A DNA stretch of 60,812 bases from Eubacteriales bacterium (GTDB lineage: Bacteria; Bacillota; Clostridia; Lachnospirales; Lachnospiraceae): NCBI GenBank assembly GCA_030524745.1, contig JAUNGC010000024.1:1-60812 (forward strand), in the 5' to 3' direction. Shown piece by piece: positions 18,309-27,584 of this stretch. The position numbers and the translations under genes are program-made. A model generated the notes under the pieces. That model made no database searches. It was not told the DNA's origin and was given only the letters and a program-made list of their open reading frames with translations. Every line of letters begins with the position of its first letter. The stretch's first letter is position 1.

Positions 18309-19172
18309 TCAAGCCTTGCCAACAGAACCGAACAGTTCCATCTTCTCTTTTACAGTAGCCTTGATCGCTTCAAAACCGGGTGCTAACAGCTTACGAGGGT
18401 CATAGCCCTTGCCCTGCTGATCCTTGCCTTCTTCAATGTACTTTCTGGTAGCTGCTGCGAAGGATAACTGGCACTCTGTATTCACGTTGATCTTCGCAAC
18501 GCCAAGAGAGATTGCTTTCTTGATCATATCAGCCGGAATGCCTGTGCCGCCGTGAAGAACCAGCGGAAGATCACCGGTAAGCTGCTGGATTGCATCCAGA
18601 GTTTCAAAGGAAAGGCCCTTCCAGTTTGCAGGATATTTGCCGTGAATGTTGCCGATGCCTGCTGCCAGGAAGTCAACGCCGAGATCTGCGATTGCCTTGC
18701 ACTCGTTGGGATCTGCGCATTCGCCCATACCGATAACACCGTCTTCTTCGCCGCCAATGGAACCTACTTCAGCTTCGATGGAAACGCCCTTCTCATGAGC
18801 AGCTTTTACCAGTTCTGTTGTCTTCGCAACGTTCTCGTCGATCGGATAGTGAGAACCGTCGAACATAATAGAAGAGAAGCCTGCTTCCAGACATTTGTAG
18901 CAGTGTTCATAAGAACCATGATCCAGATGCAGCGCAACCGGAACAGTGATCTTCTGCTCTTCCATCATACCGTTTACCATGCCGACAACAGTCTTGTAAC
19001 CGCCCATATACTTACCTGCGCCTTCGGATACGCCGAGGATAACAGGGGAGTTAAGTTCCTGAGCTGTTAAAAGAATAGCCTTTGTCCACTCAAGGTTGTT
19101 GATGTTGAACTGACCTACAGCATAGTGGCCAGCTTTTGCTTTGTTCAGCATTTCTGTAGCAGATACTAACAT
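18309..19172 (-). CDS. fba: Class II fructose-1,6-bisphosphate aldolase
   Basis: 287 residues from the ATG at 19172 (GGAGG 8 bases upstream; upstream in-frame ATGs lie in the promoter region). Zn-dependent aldolase of glycolysis and gluconeogenesis, cleaving fructose-1,6-bisphosphate to DHAP and glyceraldehyde-3-phosphate. Metal and substrate residues are visible in HLDHG, EAEVGSIGG, IGNIHGKYP, LHGGTGIP and KINVNTE. Near 290 residues, it is of the common FbaA/GatY-like class II type; a ketose-bisphosphate aldolase of related specificity cannot be excluded. Monocistronic. Confidence 0.93.
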   Translation of the reverse strand: MLVSATEMLNKAKAGHYAVGQFNINNLEWTKAILLTAQELNSPVILGVSEGAGKYMGGYKTVVGMVNGMMEEQKITVPVALHLDHGSYEHCYKCLEAGFSSIMFDGSHYPIDENVAKTTELVKAAHEKGVSIEAEVGSIGGEEDGVIGMGECADPNECKAIADLGVDFLAAGIGNIHGKYPANWKGLSFETLDAIQQLTGDLPLVLHGGTGIPADMIKKAISLGVAKINVNTECQLSFAAATRKYIEEGKDQQGKGYDPRKLLAPGFEAIKATVKEKMELFGSVGKA

Positions 19173-19217
19173 GTTATTTACCTCCATATGTGAATATTGT
19201 TTTGTCCAACCGCTGTT

Positions 19218-19223
19218 ATTATA
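19218..19223 (-). promoter_or_regulatory. -10 element of the aldolase promoter
   Basis: TATAAT on the minus strand at 19223-19218, about 45 bases before the start codon. The -35 at 17 bases spacing (TTTCCT) is poor. Confidence 0.5.
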
Positions 19224-19273
19224 ACCCATCTCGTTCAAAAAGGAAATACGGCAGCGGTAAAATTTTCATAAAA

Positions 19274-19310
19274 CTCCCTTCTTTATCAGGGCGTACGTCC
19301 CTGGCGGGAG
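19274..19310 (-). terminator. Terminator-like nested hairpin after the lipid kinase gene
   Basis: Nested pairs CTCCC/GGGAG (19274-19278 with 19306-19310) and CAGGG/CCCTG (19287-19291 with 19299-19303). On the minus strand it is followed by TTTT. It separates the lipid kinase from the aldolase promoter. Confidence 0.6.
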
Positions 19311-19334
19311 ACGAATCGTAACCCTTATGAAGAT

Positions 19335-20243
19335 TCAGCGGTCCTCAGCCGTTGCCGGCGTCATAATTTTCAGCGCCTGTTTCCGGTTTTCGATGACCAC
19401 CTCCGTATGCTTTCCGCCAAACTCTCCGTCCAGCGTCCAGGCAAGTTCCTCATCCGTCTCAAATTTTATACGGGAAGTTTTAAAACAGTACATCTGGGCG
19501 GCATCGATATCCCGCATGGTCAGCGCCCCCAGTATCTGGTTAAGATCTTCCAGATTTTTCGGTCTTTTCACCAGCGTCACCTCAAAAACGCCGTCGCTCA
19601 GATTTACGAATTTACCGGTAATTCCCCTGAAACCTCCCACAGATGTGGAATTTGTCACCATGCCATATAAAAAATCATCCTCGATCACCGTATCCTGCGT
19701 CGTAATTTTCATATGATAAGATTTCACGGCAGCCAGTTTTTTCATGCCCTCCAGAATATACGCCATGTGGCCAAGCACGTTTTTCATCTCCTGACGCGTC
19801 TCATAGGAAACGTCCGTAAAAAGGCCGAACGCCGCGATATATACGAATGTGCTGTCATTGAAGGCGCCGACGTCGCAGGCATACAGTTCCCCGCTAACAG
19901 CCGCCTCTGCCGCCCGCTTCATGCTTTTGGGAATCCGCAGGCTGTTGGCGAAATCGTTTGTACTGCCCGCCGGAATATAGCCGACCGGAACCTGCGGCGC
20001 AGTTTTCATGATTCCCGTCACCACCTCGTCCAGCGTTCCGTCTCCTCCGCTGCATACCACCAGATCATATTTTTTCGCCGCCTCCGCTGCAATTTCTGCC
20101 GCTTCGCCCGCATATTGGGTCGGACGGGCCGTCACCTCATAACCCGCTTTTACAAAAATGTCTATAATATCGAGCAGATGATTCCGGATCTGCCCCTTTC
20201 CCGCCTTCGGATTAAAAATAAAAAGCAGTCGCTTTTCTTCCAT
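19335..20243 (-). CDS. Diacylglycerol kinase family lipid kinase
   Basis: 302 residues of the DagK/YegS/BmrU family. The ATP-binding loop is seen as FNPKAGKG near residue 10 and GGDGTLDEVVTG near residue 66; PAGSTNDFANSL near residue 92 is the family substrate loop. It probably phosphorylates diacylglycerol or a related lipid, feeding phosphatidate back into phospholipid synthesis. GGGAGG lies 8 bases before the ATG. The HPr-like gene lies upstream, separated by two hairpins. Confidence 0.88.
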   Translation of the reverse strand: MEEKRLLFIFNPKAGKGQIRNHLLDIIDIFVKAGYEVTARPTQYAGEAAEIAAEAAKKYDLVVCSGGDGTLDEVVTGIMKTAPQVPVGYIPAGSTNDFANSLRIPKSMKRAAEAAVSGELYACDVGAFNDSTFVYIAAFGLFTDVSYETRQEMKNVLGHMAYILEGMKKLAAVKSYHMKITTQDTVIEDDFLYGMVTNSTSVGGFRGITGKFVNLSDGVFEVTLVKRPKNLEDLNQILGALTMRDIDAAQMYCFKTSRIKFETDEELAWTLDGEFGGKHTEVVIENRKQALKIMTPATAEDR

Positions 20244-20270
20244 CGCTGCTGCCTCCCGTCTTATTGCCGC

Positions 20271-20297
20271 AACAGTTCAGCCTTCGGCTGAACTGTT
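20271..20297. repeat. Perfect 12-base hairpin
   Basis: AACAGTTCAGCC (20271-20282), TTC loop, GGCTGAACTGTT (20286-20297). It lies 27 bases upstream of the lipid kinase start codon, with no T-run, so it may act on mRNA stability or translation rather than termination. Confidence 0.6.
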
Positions 20298-20320
20298 ATG
20301 ACTTTCGTTATATATAGCTG

Positions 20321-20350
20321 AGGGGACATCACGTTCCCACAATGTCCCCT
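20321..20350 (-). terminator. Hairpin at the end of the uvrC-hprK-whiA-HPr cluster
   Basis: AGGGGACAT (20321-20329) pairs with ATGTCCCCT (20342-20350), 10 bases after the HPr-like stop codon. There is no T-run, so termination would be weak or Rho-dependent; it may instead stabilise the 3' end. Confidence 0.45.
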
Positions 20351-20360
20351 CCATCCATTC

Positions 20361-20618
20361 TCAATTTCTGCCGCACAGATAATCTGCCATATCCGCAACC
20401 GCTTCTTCTTCATCCGGGCCGTCTGCAATCACAGTTACCATTTCACCACTGTCAAGGCCAAGACTCATCATACCCATAATGCTCTTCGCATTCACCTTTT
20501 TTCCTTCCGCCTCCAGGTACACGGAACTGCTATGCTTACTCGCCACCTGTACAAGCATCGCTACCGGTCTGGCTTCAAGACCCTGTTCCAGTTTAATCGT
20601 CACAGCTTTTTGTTTCAT
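20361..20618 (-). CDS. Crh-like HPr homologue lacking His15
   Basis: 85 residues, whole length HPr fold. The usual phosphorylatable His15 of the GLHARP motif is Glu here (GLEARPV, codon GAA), while the regulatory Ser46 block (NAKSIMGMMSLG) is intact at the canonical position. It therefore cannot take the phosphate from Enzyme I in the PTS, but should be a substrate of HPr kinase, encoded in the same cluster at 25.4 kb. This is the logic of Bacillus Crh (Gln15), which also sits next to whiA/yvcL. Expected role: a signalling-only HPr that helps CcpA-type catabolite control. Preceded by AAGGAGG and 13 bases after the whiA stop. Confidence 0.9.
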   Translation of the reverse strand: MKQKAVTIKLEQGLEARPVAMLVQVASKHSSSVYLEAEGKKVNAKSIMGMMSLGLDSGEMVTVIADGPDEEEAVADMADYLCGRN

Positions 20619-20631
20619 AATTCTCCTCCTT

Positions 20632-21588
20632 TTATGACCTCATGCTGTCTGCCAACTCGCACAACTTTCGCAAACGGTGATTTACGCCCGACTTGCCGAC
20701 AGGCGGATCCAGATATGCGCCCAGCTCCTTCAGCGGAGCGTCCGGATGCTCCAGCCTCACCTCAGCCATCTGGCGTAAACTTTCCGGTAAGTTCTCAAAA
20801 CCATATTTTTCCTGCAAAAACAGAATATCTTCCGTCTGTCTTGCCGCTGCGGTCACCGTCTTGGCAATATTGGCAGTCTCGCAGTTCACACGGCGGTTAA
20901 CGGTATTACGCACATCTCTGACGACGCGGGAATTTTCGAATTCCATCAGCGCCACATGCGCTTCTGTCACATTCAGGAAATCCGAAATGCCGGATCCTTC
21001 CTTCACATAAACTACAAAATATTTTTTTCTCTGCACAATCCGCCCTTCAATCTCAAATCCAGACAGAAGTTCGCAGATCTGCTCTGCCTGCCGCTCATTG
21101 CTGCAGACAATCTCCAGATGGTAACCCTTCTCCGGGTCGCTCATGGATCCAGCAGACAAAAACGCCCCTCGCAGAAAAGCCCTCTGACAGCAGGCGTTCT
21201 TCACCACCATCCGGTTGACCGGTTCCCGCAATCCGCCCGGAAAATCCCCGCCGCTGTGACAAAAATTCCCGTCGCTGTCCAGAAATTTAGTCCCCTGCAG
21301 AATTTTTTTCGCCTGTTCCTGATCCCTGATCCTGAGAATCCAGGCTCCGGTCTGACCTTCCTGACTGAGTTGCGTTTCCGTACTCATCTTAAACGTTTTC
21401 TGCAATAATGTAAAGCATTTTCTGACAACGAGGGCGTTTTCTGCCTTTATTTGTAAAAAATTGCCACTTTCCAGGCTTCCTATGCTGCCGCAAAAGTGCA
21501 AAATCGCCGCAAGTTCAGCCAACTGGCAATGCCTTGCCGTACTCACATGTCTATACAGTTCTTCTTTTATTTTTGTTGAAAATGACAT
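20632..21588 (-). CDS. whiA: WhiA sporulation/cell-division regulator
   Basis: 318 residues. N-terminal LAGLIDADG-derived domain (starting SFSTKIKEEL; ELAAILHFCGS near residue 25) and a C-terminal helix-turn-helix (about 220-318; LKELGAYLDPPVGKSGVNHR). In Firmicutes WhiA influences Z-ring formation and chromosome segregation. It lies between rapZ (20 bases) and the HPr-like gene (13 bases), the order seen in Bacillus. Confidence 0.95.
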   Translation of the reverse strand: MSFSTKIKEELYRHVSTARHCQLAELAAILHFCGSIGSLESGNFLQIKAENALVVRKCFTLLQKTFKMSTETQLSQEGQTGAWILRIRDQEQAKKILQGTKFLDSDGNFCHSGGDFPGGLREPVNRMVVKNACCQRAFLRGAFLSAGSMSDPEKGYHLEIVCSNERQAEQICELLSGFEIEGRIVQRKKYFVVYVKEGSGISDFLNVTEAHVALMEFENSRVVRDVRNTVNRRVNCETANIAKTVTAAARQTEDILFLQEKYGFENLPESLRQMAEVRLEHPDAPLKELGAYLDPPVGKSGVNHRLRKLCELADSMRS

Positions 21589-21608
21589 AATCCTATCCTT
21601 TAAGGAGG

Positions 21609-22469
21609 CTATATATCCCTGTGGTTCAAAATCACGCCATAACCGGCATTCTGCCGCTTGAGTCTTCCGTAAAGTTCATTCGCCAAAGTAACGCTCCTGT
21701 GCTTTCCTCCGGTACATCCGATCGCAATGACGAGTTGGTATTTTCCTTCCTTCACATAATTCGGAATCAGAAATTGCAGCATATCCGTCAGCTTGTCCAG
21801 AAAAACGCCGGCTTCCGAAAATCCCATCACATAGTCCTGCACGCCCCGATCATTGCCCGTAAGATATTTTAACTCGTCAATATAAAACGGATTCGGCAGA
21901 AAACGCACGTCAAAAACCAGATCGGCGTCAGCCGGAATGCCATTCTTAAATCCAAAAGAAAGTATATTGACCATGAGGCTGTTATATTCCTCATTCCGCA
22001 CAAAAATCCGGTCCAGTTCTTCCTTCAGTTCCCTTGTGAGAAGCTTAGAGGTGTCGATCACATAATCCGCTTCTTTTTTGATCTGCTTTAAGACGCTGCG
22101 TTCCTTCTCAATTCCCTCTTCCACGCGGCTCTGCTCCGGCGTACACAAAGGATGCATGCGGCGGCTTTCCTTATAGCGCTTCAGCAGCACCGCATCGGAC
22201 GCGTCCATGAAAAGCACTTCAAATACGAGGCCGTTTTGACGCATCGTCCGGAGAATCTTCAAAGTCTGTGCGAAAGACTGGTCTGTCCGCACGTCGATTC
22301 CCAGCGCCGCCTTTGAAATTTCCGTGTTTGGCGTGGATAACAATTCCACAAATTTATCAATGAGCGGAACCGGAAGGTTGTCCACGCAATAAAATCCCAT
22401 ATCTTCCAAAAGGCGCATGGCGGTGCTTTTTCCGCCGCCGCTCATACCGGTCACAATCACAAATCTCAT
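21609..22469 (-). CDS. rapZ: RapZ/YvcJ family nucleotide-binding protein
   Basis: 286 residues. Walker A GMSGGGKS at 8-15, and the conserved C-terminal IGCTGGKHRSV. In Proteobacteria RapZ guides RNase E to GlmZ and so controls glucosamine-6-phosphate synthase; in Bacillus YvcJ binds nucleotides and its role is less clear. The ATG overlaps the murB stop (ATGA), so the two are coupled. Context with murB and whiA points to wall-precursor control. Confidence 0.93.
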   Translation of the reverse strand: MRFVIVTGMSGGGKSTAMRLLEDMGFYCVDNLPVPLIDKFVELLSTPNTEISKAALGIDVRTDQSFAQTLKILRTMRQNGLVFEVLFMDASDAVLLKRYKESRRMHPLCTPEQSRVEEGIEKERSVLKQIKKEADYVIDTSKLLTRELKEELDRIFVRNEEYNSLMVNILSFGFKNGIPADADLVFDVRFLPNPFYIDELKYLTGNDRGVQDYVMGFSEAGVFLDKLTDMLQFLIPNYVKEGKYQLVIAIGCTGGKHRSVTLANELYGRLKRQNAGYGVILNHRDI

Positions 22470-23383
22470 CCTGAAAAGTCTCCCAAAAAAATCACTTCCG
22501 GTTCCAGAGTGACTCCAAATTTATCCTGCACGGTTTCCACAGTTTCCCGAATTAATCTTGCGACGTCCGCCGCGGTCGCATTTCCTTTGTTGATGATGAA
22601 ACCGCAATGTTTTTCTGATATCTGGGCGCCGCCGCAGCTTTTTCCCCGAAGTCCCGCATCCATAATCAGCTTGCCTGCAAAATACCCTTCCGGCCGTTTG
22701 AACGTGCTGCCCGCGCTGGGATATTCCAGCGGCTGTTTTTCCCTCCGCTTTCCGGCGAGTTCCTGCATCAGGCGCGCTATGTCTTCCCGGTCTCCTCTTT
22801 TCAGCTTCATCTCCGCGCTCAATACCACGTAGGGCCGGTTTTTGATCGCGCTGGTACGATAGCCAAACTCCATCGTCTCCCGGTCAAGTTGCAGGATTTC
22901 CCCATCCATTCCCATGACTTCCACGGAATTCACGATCTGAGCCATTTCTCCGCCGTAAGCGCCTGCGTTCATCCGCACCGCGCCTCCCAGCGTTCCGGGA
23001 ATTCCCGCTGCAAATTCAAGTCCGGTCAGGCCTTCCTGCTGCGCCGCCTGCGCCGCGGCAGCCAGAATCGCTCCCGCTCCCGCAATCAGTCTGTCCTGGT
23101 TTACCCTGATCTGTTTAAAGTCCTCTCCCAACCGGACAATCACGCCGCGGTAACCTTTGTCCGATACGAGAAGATTGCTGCCGTTTCCGACAACAAAAAA
23201 ATCCCAGCCCGTTTTTTGCAGATAGGAAAACACCTTCGCCAGTTGTTCCCGCGTGTCCACCGTAATAAAACACGCTGCCGGTCCGCCGACCCGGAAAGTC
23301 GTATGCCGTTCCATTGGCTCTTCCATCAAAATATGATCTTCCGGAAGAATTGTTCTGAAAAATTCTTCTAATGCTTTGCTCAC
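22466..23383 (-). CDS. murB: UDP-N-acetylenolpyruvoylglucosamine reductase
   Basis: 305 residues, FAD enzyme reducing UDP-GlcNAc-enolpyruvate to UDP-MurNAc in peptidoglycan synthesis. Markers: MERHTTFRVGGPAA, the FAD-binding segment VVGNGSNLLVSD, AGIPGTLGGAVRMNAGAYGGE, YPSAGSTFKRP and the C-terminal LEPEVIFLG. This is the Firmicute-type MurB of about 300 residues. It begins with GTG at 23383 and overlaps rapZ by 4 bases. Confidence 0.95.
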   Translation of the reverse strand: MSKALEEFFRTILPEDHILMEEPMERHTTFRVGGPAACFITVDTREQLAKVFSYLQKTGWDFFVVGNGSNLLVSDKGYRGVIVRLGEDFKQIRVNQDRLIAGAGAILAAAAQAAQQEGLTGLEFAAGIPGTLGGAVRMNAGAYGGEMAQIVNSVEVMGMDGEILQLDRETMEFGYRTSAIKNRPYVVLSAEMKLKRGDREDIARLMQELAGKRREKQPLEYPSAGSTFKRPEGYFAGKLIMDAGLRGKSCGGAQISEKHCGFIINKGNATAADVARLIRETVETVQDKFGVTLEPEVIFLGDFSG

Positions 23384-23443
23384 ACTCTCTCACCAGGTCC
23401 TTTTTTACTGCTTTCTGCCTGCTACTTATCCTATGCAGGCTGA

Positions 23444-23497
23444 CGGCGGATTATGCTGTCCTGATGCATCATGCAAAGGACTTTCCACAATCCGCCG
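23444..23497. repeat. Inverted repeat upstream of murB
   Basis: CGGCGGATT (23444-23452) and AATCCGCCG (23489-23497) are perfect complements with a 36-base loop, in the gap between the ROK kinase and murB. No T-run; possible processing or attenuation element. Confidence 0.35.
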
Positions 23498-23518
23498 CTT
23501 CTATTTCTTCTTCGCTTT

Positions 23519-24454
23519 TTACTTCAATACCATTCTGGCCGCGCCGTAGATGCCCGCGTCATTTCCCAGCTTCGCCAGCGTAAACAATGCGCCGCGGCAG
23601 CCTGTAAATGCATATTTCTGATAATTTTTCTGGATATAGTCAATCAGAATATCGCCCGCTTTGGAAACGCCACCGCCGATTACAAACACTTCCGGATTGA
23701 CCACGCAGGCCACCGAAGCCAAAGCCTTACCCAGAATCCATCCGAAGTCCTCCGCCACTTCCATCGCCAGCGGATCGGCCTTCTTCGCCGCATCCCACAC
23801 ATCTTTGGCCGTCACTTCCGTATCGCGCAGCGCGCTCGGCCTGTCGCTTTCCGCCAGCTTTTCTTTCGCCAGCCGCACCACGCCGGTTGCGGATACATAC
23901 TGCTCCAGGCAGCCGTGATTGCCGCAGTTGCAGGCAATTTCTTCTTTATCATTCACATGCATATGTCCGATCTCGCCGCCGGCGCCGGTTGCGCCGGGAA
24001 GAATTCTGCTCCCCACAATGATGCCGCCGCCAACGCCGGTTCCCAGCGTCACCATCACGACGTTCTCATAGCCGCGCGCGCCGCCCTGCCACATTTCTCC
24101 CAGAGCCGCCACGTTAGCGTCATTTCCCGCTTCAACAGGTACGTTCAGCAATGTCTGCAATTCCTTTTTGATGCTGAACGTCCCCCAGCCCAGATTCACC
24201 GCGCCGTATACGGTTCCTTCGGAATCGATGGGGCCCGGCGCGCCGATTCCAACGCCTACCACTTCATCTCTTGCCATCTCACGTTCATCCATCATTTTCT
24301 GGATACTTCTGGCAATATCAGGCAAAATGGCCTTTCCGCCGTCCTCTGTAACGGTAGGAATCTCCCATTTTTCCAAAAGATCTCCCTCTGTGCTGAACAG
24401 CCCCAGCTTCACTGTAGTTCCGCCCACATCCACGCCAAAACAATACTTGCTCAT
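23519..24454 (-). CDS. glk: ROK family glucokinase
   Basis: 311 residues. N-terminal ATP motif FGVDVGGTTVKLGLF, sugar-binding EAGNDANVAALGE, ATP loop VMVTLGTGVGGG and the ROK zinc motif CNCGNHGCLEQ. Phosphorylates glucose with ATP to glucose-6-phosphate. GGGAGG lies 9 bases before the ATG. Placed between hprK and murB, it ties free-sugar entry to the catabolite-control genes around it. Confidence 0.9.
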   Translation of the reverse strand: MSKYCFGVDVGGTTVKLGLFSTEGDLLEKWEIPTVTEDGGKAILPDIARSIQKMMDEREMARDEVVGVGIGAPGPIDSEGTVYGAVNLGWGTFSIKKELQTLLNVPVEAGNDANVAALGEMWQGGARGYENVVMVTLGTGVGGGIIVGSRILPGATGAGGEIGHMHVNDKEEIACNCGNHGCLEQYVSATGVVRLAKEKLAESDRPSALRDTEVTAKDVWDAAKKADPLAMEVAEDFGWILGKALASVACVVNPEVFVIGGGVSKAGDILIDYIQKNYQKYAFTGCRGALFTLAKLGNDAGIYGAARMVLK

Positions 24455-24515
24455 GTTTTATTTCCTCCCAGATATATTTTTCCTGTAACGGTTCAGCGCC
24501 CCGAACCATTCCTTT

Positions 24516-25457
24516 TTAATCGTCGGTCTCTTCTCTCCTGCGCGCCAGAGAATTCTGAACGCGGGTGTACAATTCCTGTGCGGCGTTATAGCCCATCTTC
24601 TTCTGACGGTGATTTACCGCTGCAGACTCACAGATAATTGCCAGATTCCGTCCGGGTCTGATCGGAATATTATGGCAAACAACTTTGTTGCCGAGGTAGT
24701 CCGTATATTCCTCTTCCAGACCAAGCCTGTCGTACTCTTTATCCTTATCCCAGTCCTCCAGCCGAATGACCAGATCAATATTTGCCGTCTCCCTTACGCA
24801 GGATGCGCCGAACAGCGCCTTTACATCGATGATGCCAATACCGCGCAGTTCGATGAAGTGCTTGGTAATATCCGGAGCCGTACCCACCAGCGAATTCTCG
24901 CTCACCTTTCTGATCTCCACGACGTCGTCCGTCACCAGACGGTGTCCTCTCTTAATCAGTTCCAGCGCCGCTTCTGATTTACCGATTCCGCTCTCTCCTG
25001 TGATGAGCACGCCTTCTCCGTATACATCCACCAAAACGCCATGTACAGATATGCAGGGAGCCAGTTCCACATTCAGCCAGCGAATAATCTCCGCCGTGAA
25101 AGAACTGGTAGCCTTCTTCGTCATCAGGAGCGGAACTCCTTTCTCAATCGCAATCTTCCGGAACAATTCATCGGGATGCAGTTCCCGGCAAAACACCAGA
25201 CAGGGAATCGGATGAGAGAGAAGTTCTTCCAAAACCTTACGTTCCTGCTCTTCCGACATACTTCCGATATAGGAATACTCCACAAATCCGATAATTTGCA
25301 GGCGGGTCGCTTCAAAATGTTCAAAATATCCCGCCATCTGCAATGCAGGCCTGTTAATGTCCGGCTGCGTGATCCGGATCCCCTTCACCTCAATTTCCGG
25401 CGTCAGGTTTTCCAGTTTCATCTTATCAATGACTTTCGTCAGGCTGATGCTCGCCAT
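24516..25457 (-). CDS. hprK: HPr kinase/phosphorylase
   Basis: 313 residues from the ATG at 25457 (AAGGAG upstream; the frame extends 21 bases further without a site). Walker A GESGIGKS near residue 155, followed by the catalytic block GHRLVTDDVVEI, and the family segment ELRGIGIIDV. It phosphorylates Ser46 of HPr/Crh when glycolytic intermediates are high, and removes the phosphate when Pi is high, steering CcpA. One target is probably the Glu15 HPr homologue at the end of this cluster. 44 bases after uvrC. Confidence 0.95.
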   Translation of the reverse strand: MASISLTKVIDKMKLENLTPEIEVKGIRITQPDINRPALQMAGYFEHFEATRLQIIGFVEYSYIGSMSEEQERKVLEELLSHPIPCLVFCRELHPDELFRKIAIEKGVPLLMTKKATSSFTAEIIRWLNVELAPCISVHGVLVDVYGEGVLITGESGIGKSEAALELIKRGHRLVTDDVVEIRKVSENSLVGTAPDITKHFIELRGIGIIDVKALFGASCVRETANIDLVIRLEDWDKDKEYDRLGLEEEYTDYLGNKVVCHNIPIRPGRNLAIICESAAVNHRQKKMGYNAAQELYTRVQNSLARRREETDD

Positions 25458-25501
25458 AACCCCTCTCCTTCTTCCCAAATATTTTCAAGTTCTGTTTTGG
25501 C

Positions 25502-27403
25502 TTATATTTTATCATAATTTGTTTTCTGCGACAATCCCTCTTGCGGTTTATGGAAAAAATCATATATTTCCTGTGCGATGTGCGCCGGAATTCCTGTATT
25601 TTCACATAACTGCTCCACTGTCGCGCCGCGCACTTCATCGATGGAGGAAAAGCCGCGCATGAGCGCCTTCCTCCGGGCCGGTCCGATGCCCGGAATCTCA
25701 TCCAGCACGCTCTTCACCTGCCCTTTCCCGCGCAGCAGGCGGTGATATTCGATGGCAAAGCGGTGTGCTTCATCCTGTATCCGGGTGATCAGTTTAAAGC
25801 TTTCAGAACTTTTATCGATGGGAATTTCCACATTGTGATAATACAATCCCCGCGTCCGGTGATTATCGTCCTTCACCATGCCGCAGACCGGTATGGAAAG
25901 ATGCAATTCGTCAAGCACCTGCAAGGCGATGTTCACCTGTCCCCGCCCGCCGTCCATAAGAAGCAAATCGGGAAACTTCGTAAAGCTGCCGAATTCGCCT
26001 GAAAGCTGCCTTTCCTTCAGTTCCTGGGCTTCTTCCAGTCCGTGCACAAAACGCCTGGTGAGCACCTCCCGCATGCAGGCATAGTCGTCCGGTCCGGCCA
26101 CTGTCTTTATTTTAAACTTCCGGTAATCGCTTCTCTTGGGTTTTCCTTTCTCATACACGACCATGGAACCCACGTTTTCAAATCCGCTGATATTGGAAAT
26201 ATCAAAAGCTTCCATCCGGTCCAGCACAGGTAAGTCCAGAAGCTTTGCGATCTCCCTGACCGCGCCGATCGTCCTGGCTTCTTCCCTCTTGATCCGTTCC
26301 CGGTCTTTTTCCAGCACCAGCCGGGCGTTTTTCTCCGCCAGTTCCACCAGCTTTTCCTTCTGCCCTTTCTTCGGCACCCGGATATAAACCCTGCCGCCGC
26401 GACGGGCACTCAGCCATTCCTCCAGAATCGGAATATCTTCAATTTCCTTTTGCAGAATCAATTCCCGCGGCACGAAGGGAGTCCCCGCATAGAACTGCTT
26501 CACAAAGTCCAGCAATATCTGGGCTTTCTCCGAATCCTCCACATGGGTCATATAAAAATGCTCCCTGCCGATCAACTTGCCGCCGCGTACAAAAAATACC
26601 TGCACTACGGCTTCGCCGCCGTCTTTGTCCAGCGCAATGATGTCCTTATCCTCTCCGTCGCTGTCCGTGATTTTCTGCTTCTGGGAAACGGTTTTCACGC
26701 TGTTAAAAAGGTCTCTGTACCGGGCCGCCTCTTCAAATTCCAGATTCTGGGCCGCCTCTTCCATTTTTGCCTGTAAATCATCCAGAATCATGCTGTAATT
26801 TCCGTTTAAGAATTCCAGCGCCTTGTCCACATTTTTCCGGTATTCTTCCCGGGTAATACTCCCCTGACAGGGCGCCTGACATTGCCCGATATGGTAATTC
26901 AGGCAGGGCCGGTCCAGTCCGCAATCCCTGGGAAGCACCCGGTTGCAGGTCCGCAGCTTAAACAGCTTATTCAGCAGTTCAATGGTATCCTTCACCGCCG
27001 CCGCAGACGTAAACGGCCCGAAATAGCGGGATTTATCCTTTTTCATGATCCGCGAAAAAACCACCTTCGGATATGCTTCTCCCACCGTCACTTTGATATA
27101 AGGATATGTTTTGTCATCCTTCAATAACGTATTATATTTCGGATTGTGCTCTTTAATCAGGTTGTTTTCCAGCACCAGCGCTTCCAATTCGGAATCCGTC
27201 ACAATATACTCAAACCGGTCGATCTGCGTCACCATCTTTTCGATCTGAGGCCCACGGTTGATCTTTTCCCGGAAATAAGAACGGACCCGGCTGCGCAGCC
27301 GGATCGCCTTTCCCACATAAATGATGTTGTCCTGAGCATCGTGCATGATATATACGCCGGGCTTTTCCGGCAGCTTTTTCAATTCCTCTTCAATGTTGAA
27401 CAT
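25502..27403 (-). CDS. uvrC: Excinuclease ABC subunit C
   Basis: 633 residues. Order: GIY-YIG nuclease (about 12-95; [19 protein letters not shown]) for the 3' cut, a four-Cys segment near 155-185 ([23 protein letters not shown], key Cys only), UvrB-binding UVR motif near 205-240, RNase H-like endonuclease for the 5' cut, and tandem HhH at the C-terminus ([15 protein letters not shown]). Makes both incisions in nucleotide excision repair with UvrAB. First gene of the hprK-glk-murB-rapZ-whiA cluster, with its own promoter. Confidence 0.96.
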   Translation of the reverse strand: MFNIEEELKKLPEKPGVYIMHDAQDNIIYVGKAIRLRSRVRSYFREKINRGPQIEKMVTQIDRFEYIVTDSELEALVLENNLIKEHNPKYNTLLKDDKTYPYIKVTVGEAYPKVVFSRIMKKDKSRYFGPFTSAAAVKDTIELLNKLFKLRTCNRVLPRDCGLDRPCLNYHIGQCQAPCQGSITREEYRKNVDKALEFLNGNYSMILDDLQAKMEEAAQNLEFEEAARYRDLFNSVKTVSQKQKITDSDGEDKDIIALDKDGGEAVVQVFFVRGGKLIGREHFYMTHVEDSEKAQILLDFVKQFYAGTPFVPRELILQKEIEDIPILEEWLSARRGGRVYIRVPKKGQKEKLVELAEKNARLVLEKDRERIKREEARTIGAVREIAKLLDLPVLDRMEAFDISNISGFENVGSMVVYEKGKPKRSDYRKFKIKTVAGPDDYACMREVLTRRFVHGLEEAQELKERQLSGEFGSFTKFPDLLLMDGGRGQVNIALQVLDELHLSIPVCGMVKDDNHRTRGLYYHNVEIPIDKSSESFKLITRIQDEAHRFAIEYHRLLRGKGQVKSVLDEIPGIGPARRKALMRGFSSIDEVRGATVEQLCENTGIPAHIAQEIYDFFHKPQEGLSQKTNYDKI

Positions 27404-27483
27404 GGTTGATTCTCTTCTCCCTATTCACATTCCGCATAAAATTCTTCTTCCGTTACTCCCCGCCGCACACGGCGGTATGTTAA

Positions 27484-27512
27484 TTATAACGTCAAAAAGG
27501 ATTCCACACAAT
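27484..27512 (-). promoter_or_regulatory. Promoter of the uvrC-hprK cluster
   Basis: Minus strand: -35 TTGTGT (27512-27507), 17-base spacer, -10 TATAAT (27489-27484), about 80 bases before the uvrC start. Confidence 0.7.
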
Positions 27513-27584
27513 CAAAAAAAGCCGGGAATCTGCTATTATGATGCCCCATACCGGAAATTTACCACTACGGCATTTCCGCTCTCA

